NCBI RefSeq assembly: GCF_002159265.1
Contig: NZ_NFHG01000002.1
Span: 124,001-188,000 of the forward strand
DNA from: Flavonifractor sp. An82
Lineage (GTDB): Bacteria; Bacillota; Clostridia; Oscillospirales; Oscillospiraceae
Direction: 5' to 3'
Length of the DNA: 64,000 bases
The notes beneath the pieces were generated by a model. The model did no database searches. It saw nothing but the letters and a program-made list of their open reading frames with translations, and was not told the DNA's origin. The translations under genes and the position numbers were made by a program. Shown here one piece after another: positions 35,310-44,726 of this stretch. The stretch's first letter is position 1, and every line of letters begins with the position of its first letter.

Positions 35310-35360
35310 GTTCCGGTCCGCCCTTTTCCCCCTCTCTCTGCGGACCGGCGGTCCGAAATG

Positions 35361-37682
35361 TCAGGTTGCTTCTCTCTCCCTCTTTTCCCGCAGGGCCCGA
35401 AGGACGTCGTCCGGCGTGATGGGCATGCGGGAGAAACGAACGCCGATGGCGTCATAAACTGCGTTGGCGATGGCGGGGGCGCCGGGGACCATCAGAGGCT
35501 CGCCCACGCCTCTGGCACCGTAGGGGCCGGTGGGTTCAGCATGCTCCACGTACTTGACGATCAGCTCGGGGGCGTCGTCCGCTGTGGGGATCTTATAGTC
35601 TACAAAGCTCTTGTTGAGGATCTTGCCGTCCTTCAGCTTCAGCTCCTCAAAGAGGGCGGTGCCCAGAGACTGCACCATGGCGCCCTCCGCCTGGCAGGTA
35701 TAGGTCAGAGGATTGATGACCTTGCCGGCGTCAAAGCAGGAGCACATCTTCAGGACCTTGATGCGGCCGGTCTCGGTATCCACCTCCACCTCGGCGCCGT
35801 TGAAGCCGATGGTCCAGAAGGCGGCGGGATGGGAGCCCATACCGGTCTCGTGGTCCACATTCAGGTTGTTTTCCAGGGTAAAGGTACCAACGCCGATGGC
35901 CGGGCCGCCTACACCGGAGCCGTCGGGGAAGGCCAGGCCCAGAGCAAACTCGCTGAGAGGTACCTTCCGGTCCGGGTATATCTTATGGACCACATAGCCG
36001 TCCTTGATTTCCAGATCCCGCTTCCAGGCGCCCAGCTTGATCTGGGCCATGTCCAGGATCTTGTTCTTCAGGTCCTCGCAGGCCAGCTTGATGGCGTTGC
36101 CTGCGCAGTAGGTGGTACGGCTGGCCACGGTCTGCCACTCGTAGGGGGTATGGTCGGTGTCGCCAAACCGGCAGGAGATCAGATCGGGGTCCACATCCAG
36201 GGTCTCCGCGGCGATCTGGATCAGCGCGGTCTCCGAGCCCTGGCCGATCTCCTGTCCGCTGGTCATAAGGATATAGGTGCCGTCCTCATTCATGCGGATA
36301 ATGGCGGAGCTGCCGGCGTTGGTGGGCTGGGAGGGAGACTTCCATCCTGCTGCAATGCCCTTGCCGCGTTTGATGGTGGGAGAAACGTCCACGGCGGGCT
36401 TGTCGTACTCGATGTCCTTGACCACCTGCTCCAGACAGTCATGGAAGCCGGAGACCTCCATCACCTCGCCGGTGCCGGTGACGCCGCCCACCCGCAGGCC
36501 GTTGATGCGGCGGACATCCATGGGATCCATGCCGATGGCCTCGGCCACCTCGTCGATGTTCTGCTCGATGGCAAAGTGGATCTCACACATACCGAAGCCG
36601 CGGTAGGGACCGCCCACGGGATGGTTGGTATAGACGCAGTAGCTGTCGGTCCACACATTGGGGATGTCGTAGGGTCCGGCAGAGGCCCAGCCGCCGGCCT
36701 TGGTGATGTTGACGCCGTACTCGGTGTAGGCGCCGCCGTCCCACACGAACTCGGTCTTGACGGCCATGATCTTGCCATCCTTGTTGATGCCCGTCTTGAT
36801 CTTGGCGTGGAGACCCTGGCGCACATAGGAGTTCTCAAACTCGTCCTCTCGGCTGTAGCACAGCTTCACCGGACGGCCAGGATTGCGTTTAGCCAGGGGG
36901 ATGATGATACCTTCCAGGGTGGTGCCCGCCTTGGCGCCGAAGCCGCCGCCCACGTAGGGGGAGATGACCCGCAGTTTGTTCAGCGGGATGTCAAAGGCGG
37001 TGGACAGAGCCTGACGCACCGCATAGGGAGACTGGATGGAGCCCCAGACAGTGATCTTGCCGTCCAGCTCGTACTGGGCCACGGCGCAGTGGGGTTCCAG
37101 AGGAACGTGCTGTACATGGGGGATGTAGTAGGAGTTTTCGGTGACTACATCGCACTGGGCGAAGGCGGCGTCCACGTCGCCCTTGCGCAGTTTATAGTGG
37201 TGGGAGATGTTGGTATGGGGCTTTGGATGGAAGATGGGGGCCACCTTGTAGGTGTGCAGGTCCGGGTGGATCAGCGGAGCGTCGGGCTTCATGCCCTCCA
37301 GAGCGTTGAGCACCGCGGGCAGTTCCTCATACTCCACTTCGATGAGAGAGACGGCCTCGTCAGCAATCTCAGGGGTCTCAGCGGCCACGGCAGCCACCGC
37401 CTCGCCCCGATACTTGGCGGTACCGACGGCCAGGAAGTTCTTATCCTCCAGGTAGAGGCCGCAGCGCTTGGTGTACTCATCGCCGGTGATGACGCTGCGC
37501 ACGCCGGGCAGGGCCTGGGCCTTGGAGATGTCGATTTTCAGGATTTTTGCATGGGGATAAGGGGAGCGCTTGACCTGGGCATAGAGCATTCTGGGCATGA
37601 TGATGTCATCCACATAGGTGGCCTGACCGGTCACTTTTTTGATGGCATCTACCCGCTGGTAAGAGACGCCCACCGACTTCAT
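35361..37682 (-). CDS. Xanthine dehydrogenase family, molybdenum-binding subunit
   Basis: 773 residues, full length for this family. The a/b-hammerhead and Mo-binding domains are intact: YVGGGFGAKAG, PYRGFGMCEIHFAIEQ, SGQEIGQGSETALIQIAAE and the catalytic Glu in GARGVGEP near the C-terminus. Hydroxylates an N-heterocycle or aromatic ring with water as oxygen source. It works with the 2Fe-2S and FAD subunits encoded directly upstream (4-bp overlap). Substrate unknown; purines, nicotinate-like rings and others are all possible. No Mo-cofactor or selenium genes are visible nearby. Confidence 0.93.
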   Translation of the reverse strand: MKSVGVSYQRVDAIKKVTGQATYVDDIIMPRMLYAQVKRSPYPHAKILKIDISKAQALPGVRSVITGDEYTKRCGLYLEDKNFLAVGTAKYRGEAVAAVAAETPEIADEAVSLIEVEYEELPAVLNALEGMKPDAPLIHPDLHTYKVAPIFHPKPHTNISHHYKLRKGDVDAAFAQCDVVTENSYYIPHVQHVPLEPHCAVAQYELDGKITVWGSIQSPYAVRQALSTAFDIPLNKLRVISPYVGGGFGAKAGTTLEGIIIPLAKRNPGRPVKLCYSREDEFENSYVRQGLHAKIKTGINKDGKIMAVKTEFVWDGGAYTEYGVNITKAGGWASAGPYDIPNVWTDSYCVYTNHPVGGPYRGFGMCEIHFAIEQNIDEVAEAIGMDPMDVRRINGLRVGGVTGTGEVMEVSGFHDCLEQVVKDIEYDKPAVDVSPTIKRGKGIAAGWKSPSQPTNAGSSAIIRMNEDGTYILMTSGQEIGQGSETALIQIAAETLDVDPDLISCRFGDTDHTPYEWQTVASRTTYCAGNAIKLACEDLKNKILDMAQIKLGAWKRDLEIKDGYVVHKIYPDRKVPLSEFALGLAFPDGSGVGGPAIGVGTFTLENNLNVDHETGMGSHPAAFWTIGFNGAEVEVDTETGRIKVLKMCSCFDAGKVINPLTYTCQAEGAMVQSLGTALFEELKLKDGKILNKSFVDYKIPTADDAPELIVKYVEHAEPTGPYGARGVGEPLMVPGAPAIANAVYDAIGVRFSRMPITPDDVLRALREKREREAT

Positions 37683-38155
37683 GTCTGTCCGCCTCCTTTC
37701 CTGGCAGCCAGTTCAATGGCTTCGATGATCCGGGCATATCCGGTACAGCGGCACAGGTTGCCGCTGATGGCGTCCACGATCTCATCCCGGGAGGGAGAGG
37801 GATTTTCCTGCAGAAGGGCGGTGGCGGACATGATGAAACCGGGGGTGCAGAAGCCGCACTGGAGCGCGGCCAGGTCCACAAAGGCCTGCTGCACATTGGT
37901 GAGCTGTCCGTCCTTTGCCAGTCCCTCCACGGTGGTGATGTGCATGCCGTCCAGCTCGGGGGCCAGCACCAGACAGGCGTTGATAGGTTTGCCGTCCACG
38001 ATAACGGTACAGGCGCCGCACTCGCCGGCGCCGCAGCCTTCCTTGGTGCCGGTGAGGGCCAGTTCCTCCCGGAGGACCCGCAGCATGGTTTTGTTAGCGT
38101 CTACGTAGAGCTCCACCGGCTCCTCGTTGACAAAGAAATTGACTCGGTATTTCAT
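37679..38155 (-). CDS. Xanthine dehydrogenase family, 2Fe-2S subunit
   Basis: 158 residues. Plant-type 2Fe-2S cluster CGAGECGAC (with an outer Cys in INACL) and second cluster CGFCTPG plus CRCTG. Passes electrons from the molybdenum centre to FAD. Overlaps the Mo subunit by 4 bp. Confidence 0.95.
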   Translation of the reverse strand: MKYRVNFFVNEEPVELYVDANKTMLRVLREELALTGTKEGCGAGECGACTVIVDGKPINACLVLAPELDGMHITTVEGLAKDGQLTNVQQAFVDLAALQCGFCTPGFIMSATALLQENPSPSRDEIVDAISGNLCRCTGYARIIEAIELAARKGGGQT

Positions 38156-38168
38156 GCCCCGTCCCTCC

Positions 38169-39002
38169 TTACATCAGGGCCCGCAGGCTCCGGGCCAGTA
38201 CCACGCCCACGACCTCCAGCCGGTAGGCTTTGGTGGCGCGCACGTCGTCAATGGGAGAGACTTCCGAGCGGGCCAGCTCCACGGCTTCTTCGATGACCGC
38301 GTCGGTCAGGGGCCCTTCGTTCAGCAGAGCCTCGGTCTTTTTCAGCCGGATGGGGGTGGGAGCCACAGAACCATAGGCCACCCGCCAGCCATCCTCTGCC
38401 TTCAAAATGGTGGCGCAGATGGTGGACAGGTCCACTTCCCGCCGGCGGGAGATCTTGGTGAACTCTCCGCGGCTTCCGGGTGCGGGGGGAACCTGAATGG
38501 CAGTGACGATCTCGCCGGGCTTCAGGCTGGTTTTCCGTACAAAGACAAAAAATTCTTCCAGGGGGATGGAACGCTCTCCCTCCCGGCTGCGGGCAATGAC
38601 CACTGCGTTGTGGGCCAGCAGGGGGGTGGAGGTATCTGCCAGGGGAGATGCGTTGACAATATTGCCGATGCAGGTGGCTCGATTGCGCACCTGCTTGGAA
38701 CCTACGCTCAGGGCCGCCTTGGCCAGGGTGGGATAATGTGCAATGACCTGGGGATCGTTTCCAATCTCGTTCATGGTCATGCAGGCACCGATGGTCAGGC
38801 CGCCCTGGGGATCATAGGTAAGGGTTTTCAGGCCGGGGATGCGCTTGATATCGATGACCGCCTTAGGGGCGATCAGGTGGTCTCTCAGCTGGATCACCAC
38901 ATCCGTTCCGCCGTTGAAGAGCTTGCCCTCCGGGCCAAACCGGTCCAGCAGATCAAAGGCCTCCTCCAGACTGGCGGGTGCGAAATACTCAAATGCTTTC
39001 AT
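38169..39002 (-). CDS. Xanthine dehydrogenase family, FAD subunit
   Basis: 277 residues. FAD-binding motifs LFNGGTDVVIQLRD and TCIGNIVNASPLADTSTPLLA are typical of CO-dehydrogenase/xanthine dehydrogenase medium subunits. It transfers electrons to NAD or another acceptor. It overlaps the hypothetical gene upstream by 4 bp. Confidence 0.94.
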   Translation of the reverse strand: MKAFEYFAPASLEEAFDLLDRFGPEGKLFNGGTDVVIQLRDHLIAPKAVIDIKRIPGLKTLTYDPQGGLTIGACMTMNEIGNDPQVIAHYPTLAKAALSVGSKQVRNRATCIGNIVNASPLADTSTPLLAHNAVVIARSREGERSIPLEEFFVFVRKTSLKPGEIVTAIQVPPAPGSRGEFTKISRRREVDLSTICATILKAEDGWRVAYGSVAPTPIRLKKTEALLNEGPLTDAVIEEAVELARSEVSPIDDVRATKAYRLEVVGVVLARSLRALM

Positions 39003-39586
39003 CCGATCCCCTCCTTCTCACAGGGCAAAGTGCCGCTGTTGGTACGTTGCTCCAGCAACTGCCGCCGGGCCTTGTCGGAGAGCCGCTGGGCCAGGATCTG
39101 AATAATCCTGCCGCGGTCGCCGGTGTAGGTGGCCAGATCGTCCCACTCATCCCGGCTCAGACAGACCGGCTCAGGCTGGAAACAGATGTTGGAAAAGTTT
39201 TTATGGAGCAGATAGACGTTGTTGTAATAATCGTAGTAGCGCCGTTTGAGAGCGCCGCTGGAGCCCAAGGCCTGGAACAGATCCCTCAGCGCGGACTCCA
39301 GCTCCTTGTCGTACCGGGCAAAGGTGGGATCGCGTCCCCGTTCCATGGCGTTCCGGGCCGGCTGAGGCTGCTCCGCCGCAGGGCGCAGGCAGATGCCCCC
39401 GTCAGGCCGTTCGTCATATTCCGGCGTGGACCTCCAGCCGTTCATAGCATAATCCCGGGCCTCCAGAAACAGCAGACCGAACCGGTCTGCGGCCTGTCGG
39501 GCCGGTGTGCTTTTCCAATAATAAAGCAGGGTGATGACCGCGATGACCAGGATCATACCCCCATAAGCGTACAGTTGCTGGGGCAT
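38999..39586 (-). CDS. Membrane-anchored hypothetical protein in the hydroxylase operon
   Basis: 195 residues: one N-terminal membrane helix (about 7-24, AYGGMILVIAVITLLYYW), then a soluble, Arg/Tyr-rich helical domain. No family recognised. Coupled (ATGA overlap) to the FAD subunit gene, so it is expressed with the hydroxylase and could anchor it to the membrane. This is inference from position only. Confidence 0.7.
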   Translation of the reverse strand: MPQQLYAYGGMILVIAVITLLYYWKSTPARQAADRFGLLFLEARDYAMNGWRSTPEYDERPDGGICLRPAAEQPQPARNAMERGRDPTFARYDKELESALRDLFQALGSSGALKRRYYDYYNNVYLLHKNFSNICFQPEPVCLSRDEWDDLATYTGDRGRIIQILAQRLSDKARRQLLEQRTNSGTLPCEKEGIG

Positions 39587-39620
39587 TCCTCACGCCTCCC
39601 TTCCCGCGGACAGGGCAAGG

Positions 39621-39655
39621 GCGGGCAGTTCCAGCGGGGGGAAGGAACTGCCCGC
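39621..39655 (-). other. Hairpin between operon segments
   Basis: GCGGGCAGTTCC (39621-39632) pairs with GGAACTGCCCGC (39644-39655). No T-run follows on the minus strand, so it is more likely an mRNA processing or stabilising element than a full terminator. Confidence 0.5.
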
Positions 39656-39666
39656 GATTCGGGCGA

Positions 39667-40467
39667 TTATACGTCTTCGAAGCCGTCAAACGCAATGATG
39701 CGGGAGATACAGCTTTCGCCGCCCACCAGCTTCCAGGGGAAGCAGCCGATGACGACACGCTTGTTGGACAGCTTGTCGATATCGCCGCCCAGGCACTCGG
39801 CGTGAATGGCCTCGTAGGGCTGGCAGAACAGCTCGATGTGCATGGCCTGATAGTGATCGGGCCAGGGATAGATCTCGTTGAGGGACTTGCCGTACTTCTC
39901 CTGGAAGATCTTGTCGCACTTCTGGGCCTCCATGGGCTCCCACTCACGGATCTTGGTGTTCATGGGGTGGTCGGCGGAGCCGCAGTCCACGCCGATCCAT
40001 TTGATCTTCTTCTCGCGCACCCACTTCACGAAGTCCAGAGAGGGACCGGGGTGACGGAGCATGTACCGGCGCTCGTCAGCGGTGGGGGAGTCCCAGCCGT
40101 AGATGTGATAGCCGGTGTTGATGATGAGGATATCGCCTTCCTTGACTTCCACACGCTTCTCGATGTCTTCGGGGGTGTAGATGCCGAAGTCTTCCTTCTG
40201 ATCGGACAGGTCCACCACGACGCCGGGGGCGCACAGCTTGGTCAGCTCCAGCGAGGCCATGTCGCGGCCGGCGGTATCAAAGTGCAGCGGTCCGTCCAGG
40301 TGGGTGCCCACGTGGTTGGAGTGGGTCATCAGCTGACCGTTGGCGCCGTTGGGGGCCAGACGCTTGAAGAACTTCATCTGCAGCGGTTCATAGGTGGGCC
40401 AGGGGGGCGTGTTGACGCCGATGGGGATGGACAACTCGTACATCTTGATGTCAGACCACTTACTCAT
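39667..40467 (-). CDS. Cyclase-family metal hydrolase (kynurenine formamidase fold)
   Basis: 266 residues. The family motif HxGTHxDxPxH is visible as HVGTHLDGPLH (about residues 52-62), giving the zinc/manganese ligands. This family opens amide or ring bonds (formylkynurenine, isatin, creatinine-like and ureide substrates). It lies between the hydroxylase genes and the AllFGH genes, consistent with hydrolysis of an oxidised ring in the same pathway. Start follows AGGAGGT. Confidence 0.9.
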   Translation of the reverse strand: MSKWSDIKMYELSIPIGVNTPPWPTYEPLQMKFFKRLAPNGANGQLMTHSNHVGTHLDGPLHFDTAGRDMASLELTKLCAPGVVVDLSDQKEDFGIYTPEDIEKRVEVKEGDILIINTGYHIYGWDSPTADERRYMLRHPGPSLDFVKWVREKKIKWIGVDCGSADHPMNTKIREWEPMEAQKCDKIFQEKYGKSLNEIYPWPDHYQAMHIELFCQPYEAIHAECLGGDIDKLSNKRVVIGCFPWKLVGGESCISRIIAFDGFEDV

Positions 40468-40509
40468 GTGAATACCTCCTGTCTGCAGTTGATTGCGGTT
40501 TTTTCTTCT

Positions 40510-41934
40510 TCAGGTCCAAGCCTGCGCACAGGCTTCGATCGCCTTACGGAAGCACTCCTCCGGGGGATGGACCAGTCCGGCGCCCACCTGGCCTACGCCG
40601 TAATCCTTGTGGGCGATACCGGTATTGATGATGGGCCGGATGCCGGTCTCCACCACCTTCAGCAGGTCGATACCCACCGCGCCGCCCCGGAAGTCCAGCG
40701 CGGGGATCTTGTAGGTGTTGCTCTCTCCCACCGTGATCTCGTACATCTGGGTGGAGTAGTTGATGGCGTCCTGGACCTGCCCGCCCACGAACTGGACGAT
40801 GGCCGGTGCGGCCGCCATACAGAAGCCGCCGATGCCGGTGGTCTCCGTGATGCAGCTGTCGCCCAGGTCGGGATTGGCGTCGGCCTCATCAAAGCCGGGG
40901 AAGTAGAGGCCCTTGACGATTTCGGCGGGGGCGGTGAACCAGGCGTCCTTCCCCAGACCGGCAATACGGATGCCGAAATCGGTGCCGTTGCGGCACATGG
41001 TAGCCACCACGGTGCAGTGGGGAATATCGAAAATGGGGTCCATGGTGCATTTGCACACCGGCATGGACAGGTTGAGGAAGGTGTGGTCGTTGTTGTTGAG
41101 GAAGGAGAGGGCCGCCTGCTTCTGCTCCATGGAGAAGTCGGTGTCCAACAGATCGGACAGGATCTCACGGATGAAGAGGGAGGTGCCCGCCTTGTTCCGG
41201 TTGTGGGCCTCGTCGCCCATCTGGAGGGCCTGGGCGATCATGACCTTCATGTCGATCTCGCCGTGGCGTTCCAGAGCCTGCTTGAGCACGGGATAGTAGA
41301 CGTCCCGCATCCGATGGAGGCGGTCAAAGACCTCCTGATCACAGGCGCCGAAGCGGAGGACCTTGCCCAGACCTTCATTCATGGTGCAGTAGGCGTCATT
41401 GCCGAAGGCCTTGTTTACCATGTGCCACACGGGCATGGAGTAGGTCACCACGCCTGCCATGGGGCCCACCGCGTCGTGGTGGTGGCAGGGGGAGAAGGTG
41501 ATCTTGCCGCTGGCGGCCAGGGCCTCCGCCTCCTCCAGATTCTTGGCCAGGCCTTCGTAGATCAGACCGCCCATGACGGCGCCCCGGACGGGGCCGCACA
41601 TCCGCTCCCAGGTGACGGGAGGTCCGGCATGGAGAATGGTGGTGGGGGTCATGCCGGGGATGGCCTCGCCGGCAGTGGACATACCCACCAGGGTGGGCTG
41701 GGCCGCCAGGATGCGGCGAAGGGCCTCCTGATTGGCCTGGGCGATCTCCTCACCCAGAGGCGGCTTGCGCAGCTTGCGCAGATAGCCGGCGATTTTCTTG
41801 TCGCCGCCGGCCACAGGCTTCCAGTCCACATGGATGGCGGGCTTGTTCTGCTTGAGCAGATCCTGATAGAAGGATTCAATGCCGAAGTTGACTACCGACA
41901 ACTTTTTCTCAAACAATTCGTTGACTTTGCTCAT
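40510..41934 (-). CDS. allG: DUF1116 protein, AllG-type oxamate carbamoyltransferase subunit
   Basis: 474 residues of the YlbE/DUF1116 family (GMTPTTILHAGPPVTWERMCGP, FSPCHHHDAVGPMAGV, GGFCMAAAPAIVQFVGG). In E. coli FdrA, YlbE and YlbF were renamed AllF, AllG and AllH, subunits of an oxamic transcarbamylase that makes oxamate and carbamoyl phosphate from oxalurate. All three are here in a row. Start follows GGAGGGGGG. Confidence 0.85.
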   Translation of the reverse strand: MSKVNELFEKKLSVVNFGIESFYQDLLKQNKPAIHVDWKPVAGGDKKIAGYLRKLRKPPLGEEIAQANQEALRRILAAQPTLVGMSTAGEAIPGMTPTTILHAGPPVTWERMCGPVRGAVMGGLIYEGLAKNLEEAEALAASGKITFSPCHHHDAVGPMAGVVTYSMPVWHMVNKAFGNDAYCTMNEGLGKVLRFGACDQEVFDRLHRMRDVYYPVLKQALERHGEIDMKVMIAQALQMGDEAHNRNKAGTSLFIREILSDLLDTDFSMEQKQAALSFLNNNDHTFLNLSMPVCKCTMDPIFDIPHCTVVATMCRNGTDFGIRIAGLGKDAWFTAPAEIVKGLYFPGFDEADANPDLGDSCITETTGIGGFCMAAAPAIVQFVGGQVQDAINYSTQMYEITVGESNTYKIPALDFRGGAVGIDLLKVVETGIRPIINTGIAHKDYGVGQVGAGLVHPPEECFRKAIEACAQAWT

Positions 41935-41949
41935 TTTGCTCCCCCCTCC

Positions 41950-43506
41950 TTACAGACGGTCCAGAATGAGCTGAGCGAAGCGGGTGGCCTGGGCATTGGA
42001 AGGCAGCACCACCGCCCCTGCATTGGCCAGCTTCATCTGGGAGCCGGACAGGCTCTGGGGATCGCCCTCGGTGCCGCATACGGAGGCCACCACCGCCAGG
42101 TAACGGCCCTCCTTGGCGGCCAGCTCTTTGGCGGTACGGATGGCCTGGGACAGATCCTGGGCCGGATCCTCGTGGGAACCGTAGCCGATCACGCAGTCCA
42201 CCAGCACGACTGCCACACCGGGGTCGGCCGCTTCGGTGATCACCCGCTCGGCCCGCAGAGAGGGGTCGATCATGGGGTGGGGACGGCCCACGGTAAACTC
42301 GTCGTCGCCGAAATCCAGGAAGGTGTGCTCCTTGCTGCTGCCGTTGCGGGCATTCTCCAGCAGGTCTTCCGGATGCAGGGGAATGTTGGACCAGATGTGG
42401 CCCAGCTTGCCGATCATCAGCTTCATGGCCTCGTCGCAGAGGGTGCCTCCGGTGTACAGACCACGGACATATTTCTGGCCGGGAAGCATCCGGGCGGCCT
42501 CGGCGGAAGCCAGTTCCTCCGCCTGCTGCTGTCCCATGGCAAAGCCGGTGAAATCCTCCGGCGTCTCGCCCCGGGAGAGGGCCACGGCCTTGTGGGCGGC
42601 GTCCTCCAGAGAGACGGCGGCGTAGAGGCCCCGCTTCTCGATTTCGGTGGGGTCGCCGCCGATGAAGCAGACCACCGTTGGCTTGCCGCCGGCGGCCGCC
42701 TGATCCAGGATCTGGGCGGCGATCTCAGCGGCGGGGGGCTTGGAGACCAGGGTAAGGACCTTGGTCTTGGGATCGTGGATCAGGGCATCTAATCCCAGGC
42801 GCATCATGATGCCGCCGATGTCCAGCTTCAGATCACGACCGCCGGTGCCCAGCAGCTGGGAGATACCGCCGCCCAGCTGGTCGATCAGATTGGAGACCTC
42901 CTGTGCGCCGGTGCCCGAGGCGCACACCATGCCGATGTCGCCGCTGCGCACCACGTTGGCGAAGGCCAGGGGCGTGTTGTTGACGATGGCAGTGCCGCAG
43001 TCCGGTCCCATGACCAGCAGCTCCTTGGAAGCGGCGTATTCCTTCAGCGCCTTTTCCTCCTCCAGAGTTACGTTATCGCTGAAGAGCATGACGTTGATGT
43101 CGTGCTCCAGACAGTTCTGAGCCACCTCATAGGCGTATTTGCCGGGAACCGAGATGACCGCCATGTTGATATTGGGATCAATTTTCAATGCGCCCTCCAG
43201 GGTGGGAGGGGTATAGGCGGCCGCCTTGCTTTCCGCCTTTTTGTTGAGCAACTCGTCCACCTTGGCGACCACAGCCTGGAAATCCGCTTCGCTGTCGCAC
43301 TCCGCAGCCACAAAGAAGTCGTTGGCGGTGACGGAGTCGAAGCCCTCGCCGGCCAGGCCGATCTTTTCCGCGATCTCACGATTCAGGTCTGTGCCCATGC
43401 CCACCAGAGCCTCTTTGACGCCGGGGAGCTTTTTCACATCCTTGGAAATGATCATCAAGGTAACAGAGTCGAAGTAGGCGTTTTTTCGTACCTCAAGTTT
43501 GACCAA
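41950..43506 (-). CDS. allF: FdrA/AllF-type protein (acyl-CoA synthetase-like)
   Basis: 518 residues from TTG at 43506, chosen because GGAGGG lies about 7 bases upstream and the family begins at this point (VKLEVRKNAYFDSVTLM). It has succinyl-CoA-synthetase-like CoA-binding and ligase folds (VMGPDCGTAIVNN, GMVCASGTGAQEV, GGTLCDEAM, HPMIDPSLR). It overlaps the DUF2877 gene by 14 bp. In E. coli it forms the oxamate carbamoyltransferase with AllG and AllH. Confidence 0.86.
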   Translation of the reverse strand: MVKLEVRKNAYFDSVTLMIISKDVKKLPGVKEALVGMGTDLNREIAEKIGLAGEGFDSVTANDFFVAAECDSEADFQAVVAKVDELLNKKAESKAAAYTPPTLEGALKIDPNINMAVISVPGKYAYEVAQNCLEHDINVMLFSDNVTLEEEKALKEYAASKELLVMGPDCGTAIVNNTPLAFANVVRSGDIGMVCASGTGAQEVSNLIDQLGGGISQLLGTGGRDLKLDIGGIMMRLGLDALIHDPKTKVLTLVSKPPAAEIAAQILDQAAAGGKPTVVCFIGGDPTEIEKRGLYAAVSLEDAAHKAVALSRGETPEDFTGFAMGQQQAEELASAEAARMLPGQKYVRGLYTGGTLCDEAMKLMIGKLGHIWSNIPLHPEDLLENARNGSSKEHTFLDFGDDEFTVGRPHPMIDPSLRAERVITEAADPGVAVVLVDCVIGYGSHEDPAQDLSQAIRTAKELAAKEGRYLAVVASVCGTEGDPQSLSGSQMKLANAGAVVLPSNAQATRFAQLILDRL

Positions 43507-44365
43507 TGTGTATCCCTCCAATGGCACAGGCGTCAAGGATGCCGAAGTAGACCCCTGTGAGGAAATCATAGCCGGAACTACTGCCGAAACGGGCCACCCG
43601 CAGCAGGCAGGCGGTCAGTTCCTGGCCGTCGCGTCCGTGCCTCAGACAGGCGATCAGGGCCAGCACATCTTCTGAATACAGTCCGTCTCCCGCCCGAAGC
43701 AGCAGGGCGGCGCTGATATCGTTGGTCTCTTCCGCCGCCGCCCGGGCCAGACCGGCCGTCAGATCGGCCCACTGGCTGGAACGGGGCAGCTGGGACAGAT
43801 ATCCGCAGAGAAGATCATCGGAGGATGGGGTCAGGCCGGGACCGCAGCCGGCCACTCGCCGGGCGGCAGCCAGAGCCGCAGTGCTGTCTCCGGCGCGCAC
43901 TGCACGCCGCAGCACCTCCAGCCGGGGGACAAGCAGGGTGGCAAAGGGACCCTCCACCCGGTTTAGGGCCAGAGGTGAGAGCCCGTCGCCGGGGGCGCAG
44001 GCCAGAAAGCGGCGCAGGCTTCTGGCAGCGGACAATGGCGGGGTTGGTCCGGCTCTCAGCAATAAATCCACCTTAGGCGCACTCGCGAAATCAACTGCAA
44101 GTGCGCCGTCCGACCACAGTCCCCCGGAGCCGAGCGCCAAGGCGCTCGGCTCCAGGGAGAGCTGTTCCATACTTTCTTGTAGGACCATTGAGTAGGGCTG
44201 CAGGCACCGGCCGGGCGCCAGCAGGGTGATCAATCCAAGGGAGGTCTTCAGATTGATCGCGTTCTGGAACTGAGAATGGATCTCAACGGAGAGAACCTCT
44301 CCGCACAACGCATCGATCATTGCACCGCAGACCCTTCCGGCCTGAATGGTACCCTGCCCCCCCAT
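43493..44365 (-). CDS. allH: DUF2877 protein, AllH-type subunit
   Basis: 290 residues. The family core GCGPGLTPSSDDLLCGYL is present at about residue 178-195. Third member of the AllFGH set. Starts 4 bp after the DUF35 gene and overlaps allF, so strictly co-translated. Confidence 0.85.
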   Translation of the reverse strand: MGGQGTIQAGRVCGAMIDALCGEVLSVEIHSQFQNAINLKTSLGLITLLAPGRCLQPYSMVLQESMEQLSLEPSALALGSGGLWSDGALAVDFASAPKVDLLLRAGPTPPLSAARSLRRFLACAPGDGLSPLALNRVEGPFATLLVPRLEVLRRAVRAGDSTAALAAARRVAGCGPGLTPSSDDLLCGYLSQLPRSSQWADLTAGLARAAAEETNDISAALLLRAGDGLYSEDVLALIACLRHGRDGQELTACLLRVARFGSSSGYDFLTGVYFGILDACAIGGIHIGQT

Positions 44366-44369
44366 GACG

Positions 44370-44714
44370 TCAGGGCTTCTGGAAGATGAAGCCGTAGTAG
44401 TCCTTACCTACGCCTTCCTTGACCACGCCCACGGTGGACACCAGGTCCATGCCGATCTCGGGGCGCTCGTCAAAGCCGATCTGCCCGGTAGCGGTGACGC
44501 CGTTGTCAAACTGCACGATACCGAAATTGAGCCAGGCTTTCATATAGCCCTCGGGCAGGTTGAACACCCGGGTCCAGGTCAGCAGCTTGCAGTGGCCGCT
44601 CAGAGGTTCCTCAGTGAAGGAGCGGCCGTCGCAGTCCGGATTCTGGCAGACCGCATAGCGGGGATGGTGAAGCTTGCCGCATTTATCGCAGCGATAGGCA
44701 AACATCTCTTGCAT
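44370..44714 (-). CDS. DUF35 OB-fold/zinc-ribbon protein (thiolase partner)
   Basis: 114 residues: an N-terminal rubredoxin-like zinc ribbon (CDKCGK, then CQNPDC) and a C-terminal OB fold. These proteins bind acyl-CoA and pair with SCP-x/archaeal-type thiolases. It follows the thiolase gene by 12 bp. Confidence 0.9.
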   Translation of the reverse strand: MQEMFAYRCDKCGKLHHPRYAVCQNPDCDGRSFTEEPLSGHCKLLTWTRVFNLPEGYMKAWLNFGIVQFDNGVTATGQIGFDERPEIGMDLVSTVGVVKEGVGKDYYGFIFQKP

Positions 44715-44726
44715 GACAGACCCTCC

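Noticed and set aside
35358-38108. 916-codon plus-strand frame opposite the hydroxylase genes
   Set aside because: Antisense shadow of three well-conserved subunits; composition is that of reverse-complemented GC-rich codons.
39802-42792. 996-codon plus-strand frame opposite the cyclase and AllG/AllF genes
   Set aside because: Antisense shadow; the minus-strand genes carry clear family motifs and SD sites.
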